Assembly (NCBI GenBank): GCA_964487565.1
Contig: CAZARN010000026.1
Location: 1-14,205 of the forward strand
Origin: Phil1 sp964487565
GTDB lineage: Bacteria > Bacillota > Clostridia > Christensenellales > CAG-138
Direction of reading: 5' to 3'
Length of the DNA stretch: 14,205 nt
The stretch's first letter is position 1. Every line of letters begins with the position of its first letter. The position numbers and the translations under genes were made by a program. Positions 1 through 5,952 of the stretch are shown piece by piece. The notes under the pieces were generated by a model. That model was not told the origin of the DNA. It searched no databases and was given only the letters and a program-made list of their open reading frames with translations.

Positions 1-26
1 ATCGAGTAATTTACTTGACCCACATT

Positions 27-57
27 CGGGGCTGCCTTACGGCAGCCCCGATTTTTT
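27..57 (+). terminator. Rho-independent terminator of an upstream plus-strand gene
   Basis: A perfect 10-bp stem (27-36 with 41-50, CGGGGCTGCC / GGCAGCCCCG) with a TTAC tetraloop is followed by A and six T (52-57). It ends a plus-strand transcript whose gene lies left of the window. Positions 1-26 contain nothing I can identify. Confidence 0.85.
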
Positions 58-80
58 CGTTATATATTCTGCAACCGATT

Positions 81-107
81 AAAAAAAGCGTCCATACGGA
101 CGCTTTT
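81..107 (-). terminator. Terminator of the metNIQ operon
   Basis: A 10-bp stem AAAAGCGTCC (84-93) / GGACGCTTTT (98-107) with an ATAC loop lies just beyond the metQ stop codon. Read on the minus strand it is followed by a T run (complement of the A run at 81-87). The T run at 104-107 could make it work weakly in the other direction too. Confidence 0.85.
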
Positions 108-129
108 GAATCAGCGGAATACACGGTGC

Positions 130-963
130 TCAGAATATCGCGACGACCGCGCCGTTGTAAGTGGCTTCGATGTAGGCTTTGACAGCGTCGCTCTGGAGGG
201 CCGCGATGAGCGCCTTTATCTTGTCGCTGTTCTCGTCGCCGCTGCGCACGGCGATGATGTTCGCATAGGTCTGTGCGGCAGTGCCGGAGGCGTCTTCGAT
301 CGCAAGCGCGTCGGCGATCTTCAGACCGGCTTCGAGGGCATAGTTGCCGTTGATGACGGCGATCGTGCCTGCGTCGCTGTTCTTGAGCTGTGCGGGCACG
401 GTGTCGGCCTGAACGGCCTGAATGTCATAACCGCCGTTGTCCACGATATCGAGCGTGGTCACGCCCTTTTCGGCGGAAGCGTCCGCGGGAAGGGTGATGA
501 GACCTTCCTGAGCAAGAAGGAAGAGCGCGCGGGTCTCGTTGCTGTCGTCCGCGGGGATTATGATGGTTGCGCCTTCAGCGAGGTCGGCGATGGCGGTCAC
601 GCCGTTGCCATAGATTCCGAAGGGCTCATAATGAATGGAACCCGCGGAAACAAGATCGGTGCCGTTTGAAGCATTGTAGCTGTTGAGATAAGGCGTGTGC
701 TGGAAATAGTTTGCGTCAAGCTCGCCGTCCGCGAGCGCCTTGTTGGGCAGCACATAGTCGTCATAAATGACGATCTCGAGCGTATAGCCCTGCTTGGCAA
801 GCGCATCCTTGACCTGTTCGAGTATTTCCGCGTGGGGGGTGGAGCTTGCGCCGACCTTGATGGTCTTGGCGTCTGAACCCGTGCTTGAGGCACAGCCCGC
901 AAACGCGAGCGTGAGGGCTACGGCCGCGACGATCGCGACGATTGCTTTGATGGTCTTTTTCAT
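130..963 (-). CDS. metQ: Methionine ABC transporter substrate-binding lipoprotein MetQ (NlpA family)
   Basis: Extracellular binding component of a D/L-methionine importer. It captures methionine and passes it to the MetI permease. The 277-residue product starts with a lysine-led signal peptide (MKK plus a hydrophobic stretch) ending in the lipobox LAFAGC, so Cys24 should be lipidated and anchor the protein to the outer face of the membrane. The mature part has the hallmarks of the NlpA/MetQ family: IKVGASSTPHAEIL near residue 36, then LDANYFQHTPYL and IHYEPFGIYG. Length is normal for the family. The start is supported by AAGGAG about 8 bases upstream of the ATG. It is the last gene of metN-metI-metQ, 71 bases after metI with a small hairpin in the gap. 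Methionine as substrate is inferred from the family and the operon; some relatives bind other amino acids. Confidence 0.93.
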   Translation of the reverse strand: MKKTIKAIVAIVAAVALTLAFAGCASSTGSDAKTIKVGASSTPHAEILEQVKDALAKQGYTLEIVIYDDYVLPNKALADGELDANYFQHTPYLNSYNASNGTDLVSAGSIHYEPFGIYGNGVTAIADLAEGATIIIPADDSNETRALFLLAQEGLITLPADASAEKGVTTLDIVDNGGYDIQAVQADTVPAQLKNSDAGTIAVINGNYALEAGLKIADALAIEDASGTAAQTYANIIAVRSGDENSDKIKALIAALQSDAVKAYIEATYNGAVVAIF

Positions 964-998
964 TTTCTTTCTCCTTAAAATAATTTTGTTTATATTTG

Positions 999-1013
999 AG
1001 GCGCTTACCGCCT
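999..1013 (-). other. Small hairpin in the metI-metQ intercistronic gap
   Basis: The mRNA between metI and metQ can form AGGCG / CGCCT with a 5-base loop, directly after an A run. It could shield the 5' end of a processed metQ message, as is common where a binding protein is needed in excess of its permease. Read on the plus strand it has T residues behind it (1013-1017), but no plus-strand gene ends here. The role is inferred. Confidence 0.35.
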
Positions 1014-1034
1014 TTTTGACATTGATGGCGGGGG

Positions 1035-1715
1035 TCAGGCGTTGGCGCGCCTGTCTGTTTTATGGGCGATGCGCATCCCGACTTCCTGTATGATCTGAAC
1101 GATTATGACCGTCAGCACCACACAGATCCAAATGATGTCATCCTGATAACGCTGATAACCGTATGTGATTGCGATCTGACCGAGCCCTGTGCCGCCGATG
1201 GTACCGGCCATTGCCGAGTAGCCAAGGATCGTGACGGTGGAAATCACAGAACCTGTGATAAGCGAAGGCTTTGCCTCCGGGATGAGCACCTTTGTGACGA
1301 TCTTGAGCGAGGGAGTGCCCATCGCCTGTGCGGCCTCGATCACGCCGGCGTTCACCTCGCGCACGGAGGATTCCACCATGCGGGCTATGTACGGCGCGGC
1401 CGCGATGATGAGCACGACGATCATCGCTTTGTTGCCCATGCTTGTGCCGACGATCAGCTTGGCCGCGGGCAGCATGGCGACCATAAGAATTACGAAAGGA
1501 ATGCTGCGCAGTATGTTTACGATTATGCCAAGCGTGCGGTTGAGCCAGCGGATGGGATGAATGCCGTCCCGGTCGGTCACGCGAAGGATCAGCCCGAGCG
1601 GAAGACCTATCGCATAGGAAACGGCGGCGGAGATAAGCGTCATGTAAAGCGTTTCAAGCACGCCGAGCTGGATCAGGCCGTTGGCCCAAAGTTTCTGGAA
1701 CATCTCTGAAAACAT
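1035..1715 (-). CDS. metI: Methionine ABC transporter permease MetI
   Basis: Membrane-spanning subunit of the MetNIQ importer; it forms the channel through which MetN-driven ATP hydrolysis moves methionine. The product has 226 residues, the usual MetI length, and is largely hydrophobic with about five membrane segments. The cytoplasmic coupling (EAA) loop is visible as IEAAQAMGTPSLKIVTKVLI around residues 125-145, which docks on the ATPase. The N-terminal sequence (WANGLIQLGVLETLYMTLIS) is typical of MetI/MetP proteins. The start lies only 3 bases after the metN stop. Its ribosome site GAGGAGG sits inside the end of metN, so the two are very probably translationally coupled. Assignment is by family motif plus operon context. 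Confidence 0.93.
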   Translation of the reverse strand: MFSEMFQKLWANGLIQLGVLETLYMTLISAAVSYAIGLPLGLILRVTDRDGIHPIRWLNRTLGIIVNILRSIPFVILMVAMLPAAKLIVGTSMGNKAMIVVLIIAAAPYIARMVESSVREVNAGVIEAAQAMGTPSLKIVTKVLIPEAKPSLITGSVISTVTILGYSAMAGTIGGTGLGQIAITYGYQRYQDDIIWICVVLTVIIVQIIQEVGMRIAHKTDRRANA

Positions 1716-1718
1716 GGT

Positions 1719-2708
1719 TCAAACCTCCTCGCTGTACTTGATGCCGTTGGTGTTCAGATAGCTCAAAAGCTTTTGCGCGAGCCTTTCATCGCCCGGAAGC
1801 TCCACGATCATATGGCCGTATGATATCCCGTCCAGATTTCTCGTGTCCGCAAAAAGGATGTTGACGGGCGCCTGACAGGCGAGCACCATATCGGATATGA
1901 CGGGCTTGTTCGAGGTGCTGCCGTCAAACACGATACGAAGTCTTTTGCCTTCAAAAGTTTCGTCGCCGCTGTCCTTCGGGCGGAGGATAAGCTCCTTTGC
2001 GATGTCGGACGAGGGATTCACAAAAACATCGCATACGCGGCCGATCTCGGCGATGCGGCTGTTGTCAATAACGGCAACTCTGTCGCATATCCTGTCGATG
2101 ACCTTCATTTCGTGGGTGATGACGACGATCGTCACGTTGAGATTTCGGTTGATCTCGCGCAGAAGCTCGAGGATGGAATTTGTGGTGTTGGGATCGAGGG
2201 CGCTAGTGGCCTCGTCGCAGAGAAGGTATTTGGGGTTGGTGGCGAGTGCGCGCGCAATAGCAACGCGCTGTTTTTGTCCGCCTGAAAGCTGGGAAGGATA
2301 ACTTTCGGCTTTGTCTGAAAGGCCGACAAGGGAAAGAAGCTCCAATGCTCGCGCATGTGCGTCATCGCGTTTCAAACCTGCGATCTCAAGCGGAAAGCAA
2401 ACGTTCCTTATCACATTGCGCTGTTCGAGAAGGTTGAAGCCCTGAAATATCATGCCGATCTGCCTTCTGGTTTCAAGCAGTTCCCTGTGCGGGAGGGCGG
2501 TGAGCTCACGTCCGTCAACAAGGACGATTCCCGACGTCGGCCGTTCAAGCAGATTGATGCAGCGCACGAGCGTGCTTTTTCCTGCCCCTGAAAGGCCGAT
2601 GATGCCGAATATCTCACCGTCGTTTATTGTGAGGTCGATATCCGAAAGTGCGGTCACTTCGTTCCCCGCGGAACCGAAGATTTTTGTCAGATGTTTGAGT
2701 TCGATCAT
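1719..2708 (-). CDS. metN: Methionine ABC transporter ATP-binding protein MetN
   Basis: Cytoplasmic ATPase that powers methionine uptake. The 329 residues contain Walker A GLSGAGKST (38-46), a Q-loop at Gln89, the ABC signature LSGGQKQR (141-148), Walker B LLCDEATS (162-169) with catalytic Glu166, and the switch His199 in ITHE. Residues from about 255 to the end form the C-terminal NIL (ACT-like) domain found in MetN proteins. In E. coli MetN this domain binds methionine and gives trans-inhibition when the cell is replete, so the same feedback is likely here. The ribosome site AAGGGGAT precedes the ATG. It is the first structural gene of the operon, 24 bases after the T-tract of a strong terminator, so its transcription must depend on read-through of that terminator. 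Confidence 0.95.
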   Translation of the reverse strand: MIELKHLTKIFGSAGNEVTALSDIDLTINDGEIFGIIGLSGAGKSTLVRCINLLERPTSGIVLVDGRELTALPHRELLETRRQIGMIFQGFNLLEQRNVIRNVCFPLEIAGLKRDDAHARALELLSLVGLSDKAESYPSQLSGGQKQRVAIARALATNPKYLLCDEATSALDPNTTNSILELLREINRNLNVTIVVITHEMKVIDRICDRVAVIDNSRIAEIGRVCDVFVNPSSDIAKELILRPKDSGDETFEGKRLRIVFDGSTSNKPVISDMVLACQAPVNILFADTRNLDGISYGHMIVELPGDERLAQKLLSYLNTNGIKYSEEV

Positions 2709-2732
2709 TTTTTATCCCCTTGAAAACATAAT

Positions 2733-2763
2733 AAAAAGGCCGGAAGCCCGCTTGCTTCCGGCC
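2733..2763 (-). terminator. Intrinsic terminator inside the metNIQ leader (attenuator)
   Basis: A perfect 10-bp stem GGCCGGAAGC (2763-2754) / GCTTCCGGCC (2747-2738) has the 6-base loop AAGCGG and is followed by five T (2737-2733). It stands between the leader promoter and metN, so RNA polymerase must pass it to express the operon. No gene ends immediately upstream except the leader ORF, which makes an attenuation role likely. The loop and flanking bases (2755-2746) are complementary to leader codons 30-33, see the findings. Confidence 0.85.
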
Positions 2764-2765
2764 CG

Positions 2766-2786
2766 AAAAACCGCATAAAGATACGG
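2766..2786 (-). terminator. Minor hairpin plus T run directly after the leader stop codon
   Basis: CCGTAT (2786-2781) can pair with ATGCGG (2776-2771), including one G-U pair, around a CTTT loop. Five T follow (2770-2766). It begins at the base after the TAG of the leader ORF, so a ribosome sitting on that stop codon would cover it. It may be a weak terminator, a pause hairpin or a spacer; the role is inferred. Confidence 0.35.
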
Positions 2787-2909
2787 CTATTGAGCGACGG
2801 CTTGAGATATGCAAGACGGGCAGATTTTTTGAGTGCAGCCATACATGCGCATGCTGCACATGCACATCATCATCGCCATCATAGCTTTTGTGGAAAGCGT
2901 GAATTCCAT
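2787..2909 (-). CDS. Met/Cys-rich leader peptide of the metNIQ operon (candidate attenuation peptide)
   Basis: A 40-codon ORF is the only gene between the metNIQ promoter and the operon terminator. It has its own ribosome site, AAGGGAG (2924-2918), 8 bases before the ATG. Nine of 40 residues are Met (1, 10, 11, 13, 14, 15, 17, 20, 22), eight of them within codons 10-22 in the run MMAMMMCMCSMRM. Five are Cys (16, 18, 25, 30, 33). There is no signal peptide or recognisable domain. A run of codons for the very amino acid the operon imports, followed by a terminator, is the layout of classical translation-coupled attenuators such as trp and his. The inferred role is cis-regulatory: the act of translation matters, not the product. 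Alternatives are a nascent-chain arrest peptide or a tiny metal-binding (Met/Cys) peptide. Read in frame from farther upstream the ORF could be extended, but that would start before the promoter. Confidence 0.75.
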   Translation of the reverse strand: MEFTLSTKAMMAMMMCMCSMRMYGCTQKICPSCISQAVAQ

Positions 2910-2941
2910 CTGCGCGTCTCCCTTCCCCGTTAATGTTGGGT

Positions 2942-2971
2942 ATGATAGCATAAAACATGCTCCCGTGTCAA
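2942..2971 (-). promoter_or_regulatory. Sigma-A type promoter of the metNIQ operon
   Basis: On the minus strand there is a consensus -35 TTGACA (2971-2966), an 18-base spacer and -10 TATCAT (2947-2942). Predicted transcription start is about 2934-2935. This gives a leader RNA of roughly 225 bases before the metN ATG, with the leader-peptide ATG about 25 bases from the 5' end. Confidence 0.7.
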
Positions 2972-3039
2972 CCATTGATTTATAGATATGCGGAAGATAT
3001 GCGGGCAAATGCGTCGATCACGGTGTTATATTGAAAGAG

Positions 3040-3072
3040 GACGGGCGGCGTATGCGAATAGTGCCGCCCGTC
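3040..3072 (-). terminator. Probable terminator of lonB
   Basis: A perfect 10-bp GC-rich stem, GACGGGCGGC (3040-3049) / GCCGCCCGTC (3063-3072), with a 13-base loop lies 10 bases past the lonB stop codon. On the minus strand the tail is only moderately T-rich (CTCTTTC), so it may be inefficient. It also separates lonB from the metNIQ promoter. Confidence 0.6.
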
Positions 3073-3082
3073 TGGTTTGCAC

Positions 3083-4756
3083 TCAGGCTTCCCGCGCGGA
3101 AAGCGGAATAACTCCCTCCGGCCATATGCTGCCTTCGGGTATGTCAAAGGCCGTGCGTATGACGGATACGATGTCCGAAACGCAGATTATTTCCGCTTCA
3201 AGCGTGCTGAAAGCGTCCTCCCAATTGGTTTCGGGTATTATCAGCGTCTGCGCGCCGGCTTCGACGGCGGCCGCAAGCTTGTCCGCAACGCCGCCGACGG
3301 GACGCACCTCGCCGCGTGGCGTTATCTCCCCCGTGAGGGCGAGAAGCGCTATCGGAGGCTTTCCGGTTATTGCGCTCACGATGGCGACGCACAGCGCAAT
3401 GCCCGCGCTTGGCCCGTCAACAGGCATTCCGCCGGGTACGGAGAACGAAATGTCATAATCGCGGCAGTCGAGATTGAAACAGCGGAGCAGCGCTTCGCAT
3501 GCGTTTTCGGCGGATACGCGCGCCGTGCCCTTGCGGCGCAGTTTTCTTCCGCGAAGTTCGATCTCTTCCTCTTCAACCATACCGCCAAGCGACAGCGTGC
3601 CGGTCTTTCGCACGGTACGCACCGCGCTGCATTCGATCTCGATCACGACGCCCTGACCCGCGCCCGCAACGGCAAGTCCGGCGCATACGCCTGCGCGCGG
3701 CACGGGGTCGATATGCTGCGAGATGTGTCTGCTGTGGCGGCATACCTGCGCCACCCACATCACATCTTTTTCGGTGATGCTTGTCCGCTTTTCTTCCATA
3801 GCCTCGCCTCCGGCAAGCTGAACGATGTTCACGGCGTCCCGGCCGGAGGCGCTGTATTGCGCGCACGCCTCAAGCGCATCGGCTTCTATGCCTATGCCGA
3901 GCCGTTCCGCGGCGCCTCGCGCGATCTGTATAAGCTCGCTTTGACCGAGAGGGCGGAAGAAAAGCTCAACACAGCGGGAACGCAGCGCCGGCGGAAGCTC
4001 GTCCGGGCTTCGCGTCGTTGCGCCGACAAGACGAAAATCCGCAGGCAGACCGTTTTTGAATATGTCGTGGATATGGGGCGGTATAGCGGCGTTGTCCGGG
4101 GAATAATATGCGCTGTCAAAGAAGACGCGCCTGTCCTCGAGCACCTTCAAAAGCTTGTTCATCTGTATTGGATGCAGCTCGCCGATCTCGTCGAGAAACA
4201 GCACTCCGCAATGCGCGCGCGTAACGGCGCCGGGCTTTGGCTGGGGCACGCCCTGCGTGCCGAGCATACCCGCGCCCTGGTATATGGGATCATGCACTGA
4301 GCCTATGAGCGGATCGGCGATGGAGCGCTCGTCAAAACGGACGCATGTCGCATCCATTTCAACAAACTTGCTCGCCGCGTCAAACGGTGAATCAGGCCTC
4401 TTTTTTGCCTCCTCGAGCACGAGGCGCGCGGCGCAGGTCTTGCCTATGCCCGGGGGGCCGTATATGATCACATGCTGGGGATTGGGACCGCACATTGCCG
4501 CGCGCAACGCCCGGATGCCCTCTTCCTGGCCGATTATATCCTCCATGCGCACGGGGCGCGCTTTTTCCGAAAGCGGCATGTTGAGGGCGCGCGCGCGCAT
4601 GGCGCGAAGCTCATTGAGCTCCCTGTCGTCATCCCGCGCTTTTGCGACCGGTCTGCGGGTGAGCGTCCCCTCGGCTTTTTTGCGTTTGTATGATACGAAC
4701 CAGTAAATGAGCGCGAACACGATAAGCTGCACGGCGATCCAAACAAAAATTTCCAT
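3083..4756 (-). CDS. lonB: LonB-type ATP-dependent serine protease (membrane-anchored AAA+ Lon)
   Basis: ATP-driven protease that unfolds and degrades damaged or regulatory proteins. In the 557-residue form chosen here, residues 1-22 are a hydrophobic N-terminal membrane segment followed by a basic stretch (YKRKK). The AAA+ module has Walker A GPPGIGKT (100-107), Walker B VLFLDEIG (185-192) and a sensor region LVGATTRSPDELPPALRSR. The C-terminal Lon protease domain carries the Ser-Lys dyad: Ser450 in DGPSAG and Lys493 in GGVADKL. The large N-terminal substrate domain of LonA is missing; this and the length match B. subtilis LonB, which acts in sporulation. The ATG at 4756 is preferred because GGAGG precedes it and it starts cleanly at the membrane segment. 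An in-frame ATG 18 codons upstream (4810) lacks such a site. No neighbouring LonA is seen. A sporulation role here is only inferred. Confidence 0.9.
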   Translation of the reverse strand: MEIFVWIAVQLIVFALIYWFVSYKRKKAEGTLTRRPVAKARDDDRELNELRAMRARALNMPLSEKARPVRMEDIIGQEEGIRALRAAMCGPNPQHVIIYGPPGIGKTCAARLVLEEAKKRPDSPFDAASKFVEMDATCVRFDERSIADPLIGSVHDPIYQGAGMLGTQGVPQPKPGAVTRAHCGVLFLDEIGELHPIQMNKLLKVLEDRRVFFDSAYYSPDNAAIPPHIHDIFKNGLPADFRLVGATTRSPDELPPALRSRCVELFFRPLGQSELIQIARGAAERLGIGIEADALEACAQYSASGRDAVNIVQLAGGEAMEEKRTSITEKDVMWVAQVCRHSRHISQHIDPVPRAGVCAGLAVAGAGQGVVIEIECSAVRTVRKTGTLSLGGMVEEEEIELRGRKLRRKGTARVSAENACEALLRCFNLDCRDYDISFSVPGGMPVDGPSAGIALCVAIVSAITGKPPIALLALTGEITPRGEVRPVGGVADKLAAAVEAGAQTLIIPETNWEDAFSTLEAEIICVSDIVSVIRTAFDIPEGSIWPEGVIPLSAREA

Positions 4757-4840
4757 CCTCTTTGCGCCTCCATAAGCGTTTTCAGAGGATAGTATGCGCA
4801 GCATTGCCAACTTAAAGGCCAGTCAAAAGCTGTAAAAAAG

Positions 4841-4852
4841 GCTTCCGGAAGC
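4841..4852. promoter_or_regulatory. 12-bp perfect palindrome in the lonB / dehydrogenase divergent region
   Basis: GCTTCCGGAAGC is a perfect palindrome just upstream of the expected -35 position (4854-4859) of the dehydrogenase promoter, in the 155-base gap between two divergent genes. Its position suits a dimeric regulator, but a 12-bp palindrome can be chance. No other copy with this exact form is seen in the window. Confidence 0.25.
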
Positions 4853-4876
4853 GTCGCATATTCGCGCGCTTTGCGA

Positions 4877-4882
4877 TATAAT
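4877..4882 (+). promoter_or_regulatory. -10 element of the dehydrogenase gene
   Basis: A consensus TATAAT lies 29 bases before the ATG at 4912. There is no good -35 at 16-19 bases upstream (TCGCAT at 17), so the promoter may need an activator, or be weak. The ribosome site AAAGGAGG follows at about 4899-4904. Confidence 0.5.
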
Positions 4883-4911
4883 ACTCAGGGTTTGAAAAAA
4901 GGAGGCTGAAC

Positions 4912-5862
4912 ATGACAAAGATTGCGATAATGGAGTCGCTCGGCGTATCGCGCGAAGAGCTGCTCAGGCTTGAAGAACCTTTTTTGGACAGGAACTGCAT
5001 ATTCGAAAGCTTTGACAGAACCGCGGACGCTGAAAAGCTCATCGAGGAAGCCCGCGATGCGGACGCGATGATAATCGCCAATATGCCGCTGAACGCACAG
5101 GTGATCGAAGGCTGCAAAAAGCTCAAATTCATCGACATCGCGTTCACGGGCGTGGATCACGTTGCCATGGACGCCGTGCGCGCGCAAAACATAATCGCGA
5201 GCAACGCTTCGGGTTATTCAAACGAGGCTGTGGCGGAGCTTGCGCTTGGTATGGCTATCGCGCTCATGCGGAACATTACGGCCGTGGAGCGCCGCTGCAG
5301 GGAAGGCAAAACGAAGGAAGGCCTTGTCGGTTTTGAGCTTGCCGGAAAGACCGTGGGCATAATCGGCCTTGGCAGAATAGGCAGACGCAGCGCGCAGCTT
5401 TTTCATGCCATGGGATGCGACGTGATTTCCCACAGCAGGACCATCCATCCTGATCGTCCGGAATATGTGCGCGAGGTGGAGCTTGAAGAGCTGCTTCGCG
5501 ATTCGGATATAGTGGCGCTGCATTGCCCGCTCAACGCTTCGACGCGCGGGATGATCAACGCAGACGCGATCAAAAAGATGAAAAGAACGGCGCTGCTCAT
5601 CAACGTCGCGCGCGGGCCGGTCGTCGTGTCAAGCGATCTTAAGCAGGCGCTCAACGACGGCGTTATCGCGGGCGCCGGGATAGACGTTTTCGACGCGGAA
5701 CCGCCGCTTTCACGGGAAGAGCCGCTTTTGGACGCGAAAAACACGCTCCTCACGCCGCATGTGGCCTTTGCAACGCATGAATCGATGAGCCTTCGCGCAA
5801 GGATCGTGTTTGACAATCTTGCCGCATGGCTTGACGGAAAACCGATAAACGTGGTCAGATAG
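4912..5862 (+). CDS. D-isomer-specific 2-hydroxyacid dehydrogenase, NAD(P)-dependent
   Basis: Cytoplasmic oxidoreductase that interconverts a 2-keto acid and its D-2-hydroxy acid. The 316-residue length is normal for the single-domain-pair members. The Rossmann nucleotide site is GLGRIG (152-157). The catalytic triad is visible as Arg234 (NVARGPVV), Glu263 (DVFDAEPP) and His283 (LLTPHVAFAT), and the substrate-side motif NEAVAELALGMAIAL starts at residue 104. Everything needed for catalysis is present. Substrate cannot be told from sequence: candidates are hydroxypyruvate/glycerate, phosphoglycerate (no C-terminal ACT domain is present, so not a long SerA) or another keto acid. It is transcribed alone, divergent from lonB and convergent with the lipoprotein gene, so context gives no pathway. 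The start is fixed by a strong AAAGGAGG site 7-8 bases upstream. Confidence 0.88.
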   Translation: MTKIAIMESLGVSREELLRLEEPFLDRNCIFESFDRTADAEKLIEEARDADAMIIANMPLNAQVIEGCKKLKFIDIAFTGVDHVAMDAVRAQNIIASNASGYSNEAVAELALGMAIALMRNITAVERRCREGKTKEGLVGFELAGKTVGIIGLGRIGRRSAQLFHAMGCDVISHSRTIHPDRPEYVREVELEELLRDSDIVALHCPLNASTRGMINADAIKKMKRTALLINVARGPVVVSSDLKQALNDGVIAGAGIDVFDAEPPLSREEPLLDAKNTLLTPHVAFATHESMSLRARIVFDNLAAWLDGKPINVVR

Positions 5863-5891
5863 TACAGGCCGGTAAAATCACAGAATAAAAA

Positions 5892-5925
5892 AGGCTTGCG
5901 CCCGTCTCGGCGCAGGCCTTTATTT
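5892..5925. terminator. Bidirectional terminator between convergent genes
   Basis: An 11-bp stem AGGCTTGCGCC (5892-5902) / GGCGCAGGCCT (5909-5919), with one G-U pair, is flanked by an A run on the left (5886-5892) and TTTATTTT on the right. It can end the plus-strand dehydrogenase transcript and the minus-strand lipoprotein transcript. Confidence 0.8.
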
Positions 5926-5952
5926 TGTTATATCAAACCGTAATGTTTGGCT

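Noticed and set aside
106..669. Plus-strand open frame opposite metQ
   Set aside because: It begins in the metQ terminator hairpin and only mirrors the metQ codons; no ribosome site.
2709..2941. SAM-I riboswitch or Met T-box upstream of metN
   Set aside because: Expected for a Firmicutes met operon, but the conserved SAM-I core and the T-box sequence (TGGNACCGCG-like) are not found; the leader instead holds the small ORF and terminator.
3077..4300. Long plus-strand open frame of 407 codons opposite lonB
   Set aside because: It is the antisense shadow of a gene with clear Lon motifs, has no ribosome site and its translation is rich in Arg/Ala/His/Tyr with no domain; GC-rich codon bias explains the lack of stops.
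4757..4810. Longer LonB start at 4810 (18 extra residues)
   Set aside because: No ribosome site, and the extra residues precede the membrane anchor without family support; the ATG at 4756 is preceded by GGAGG.
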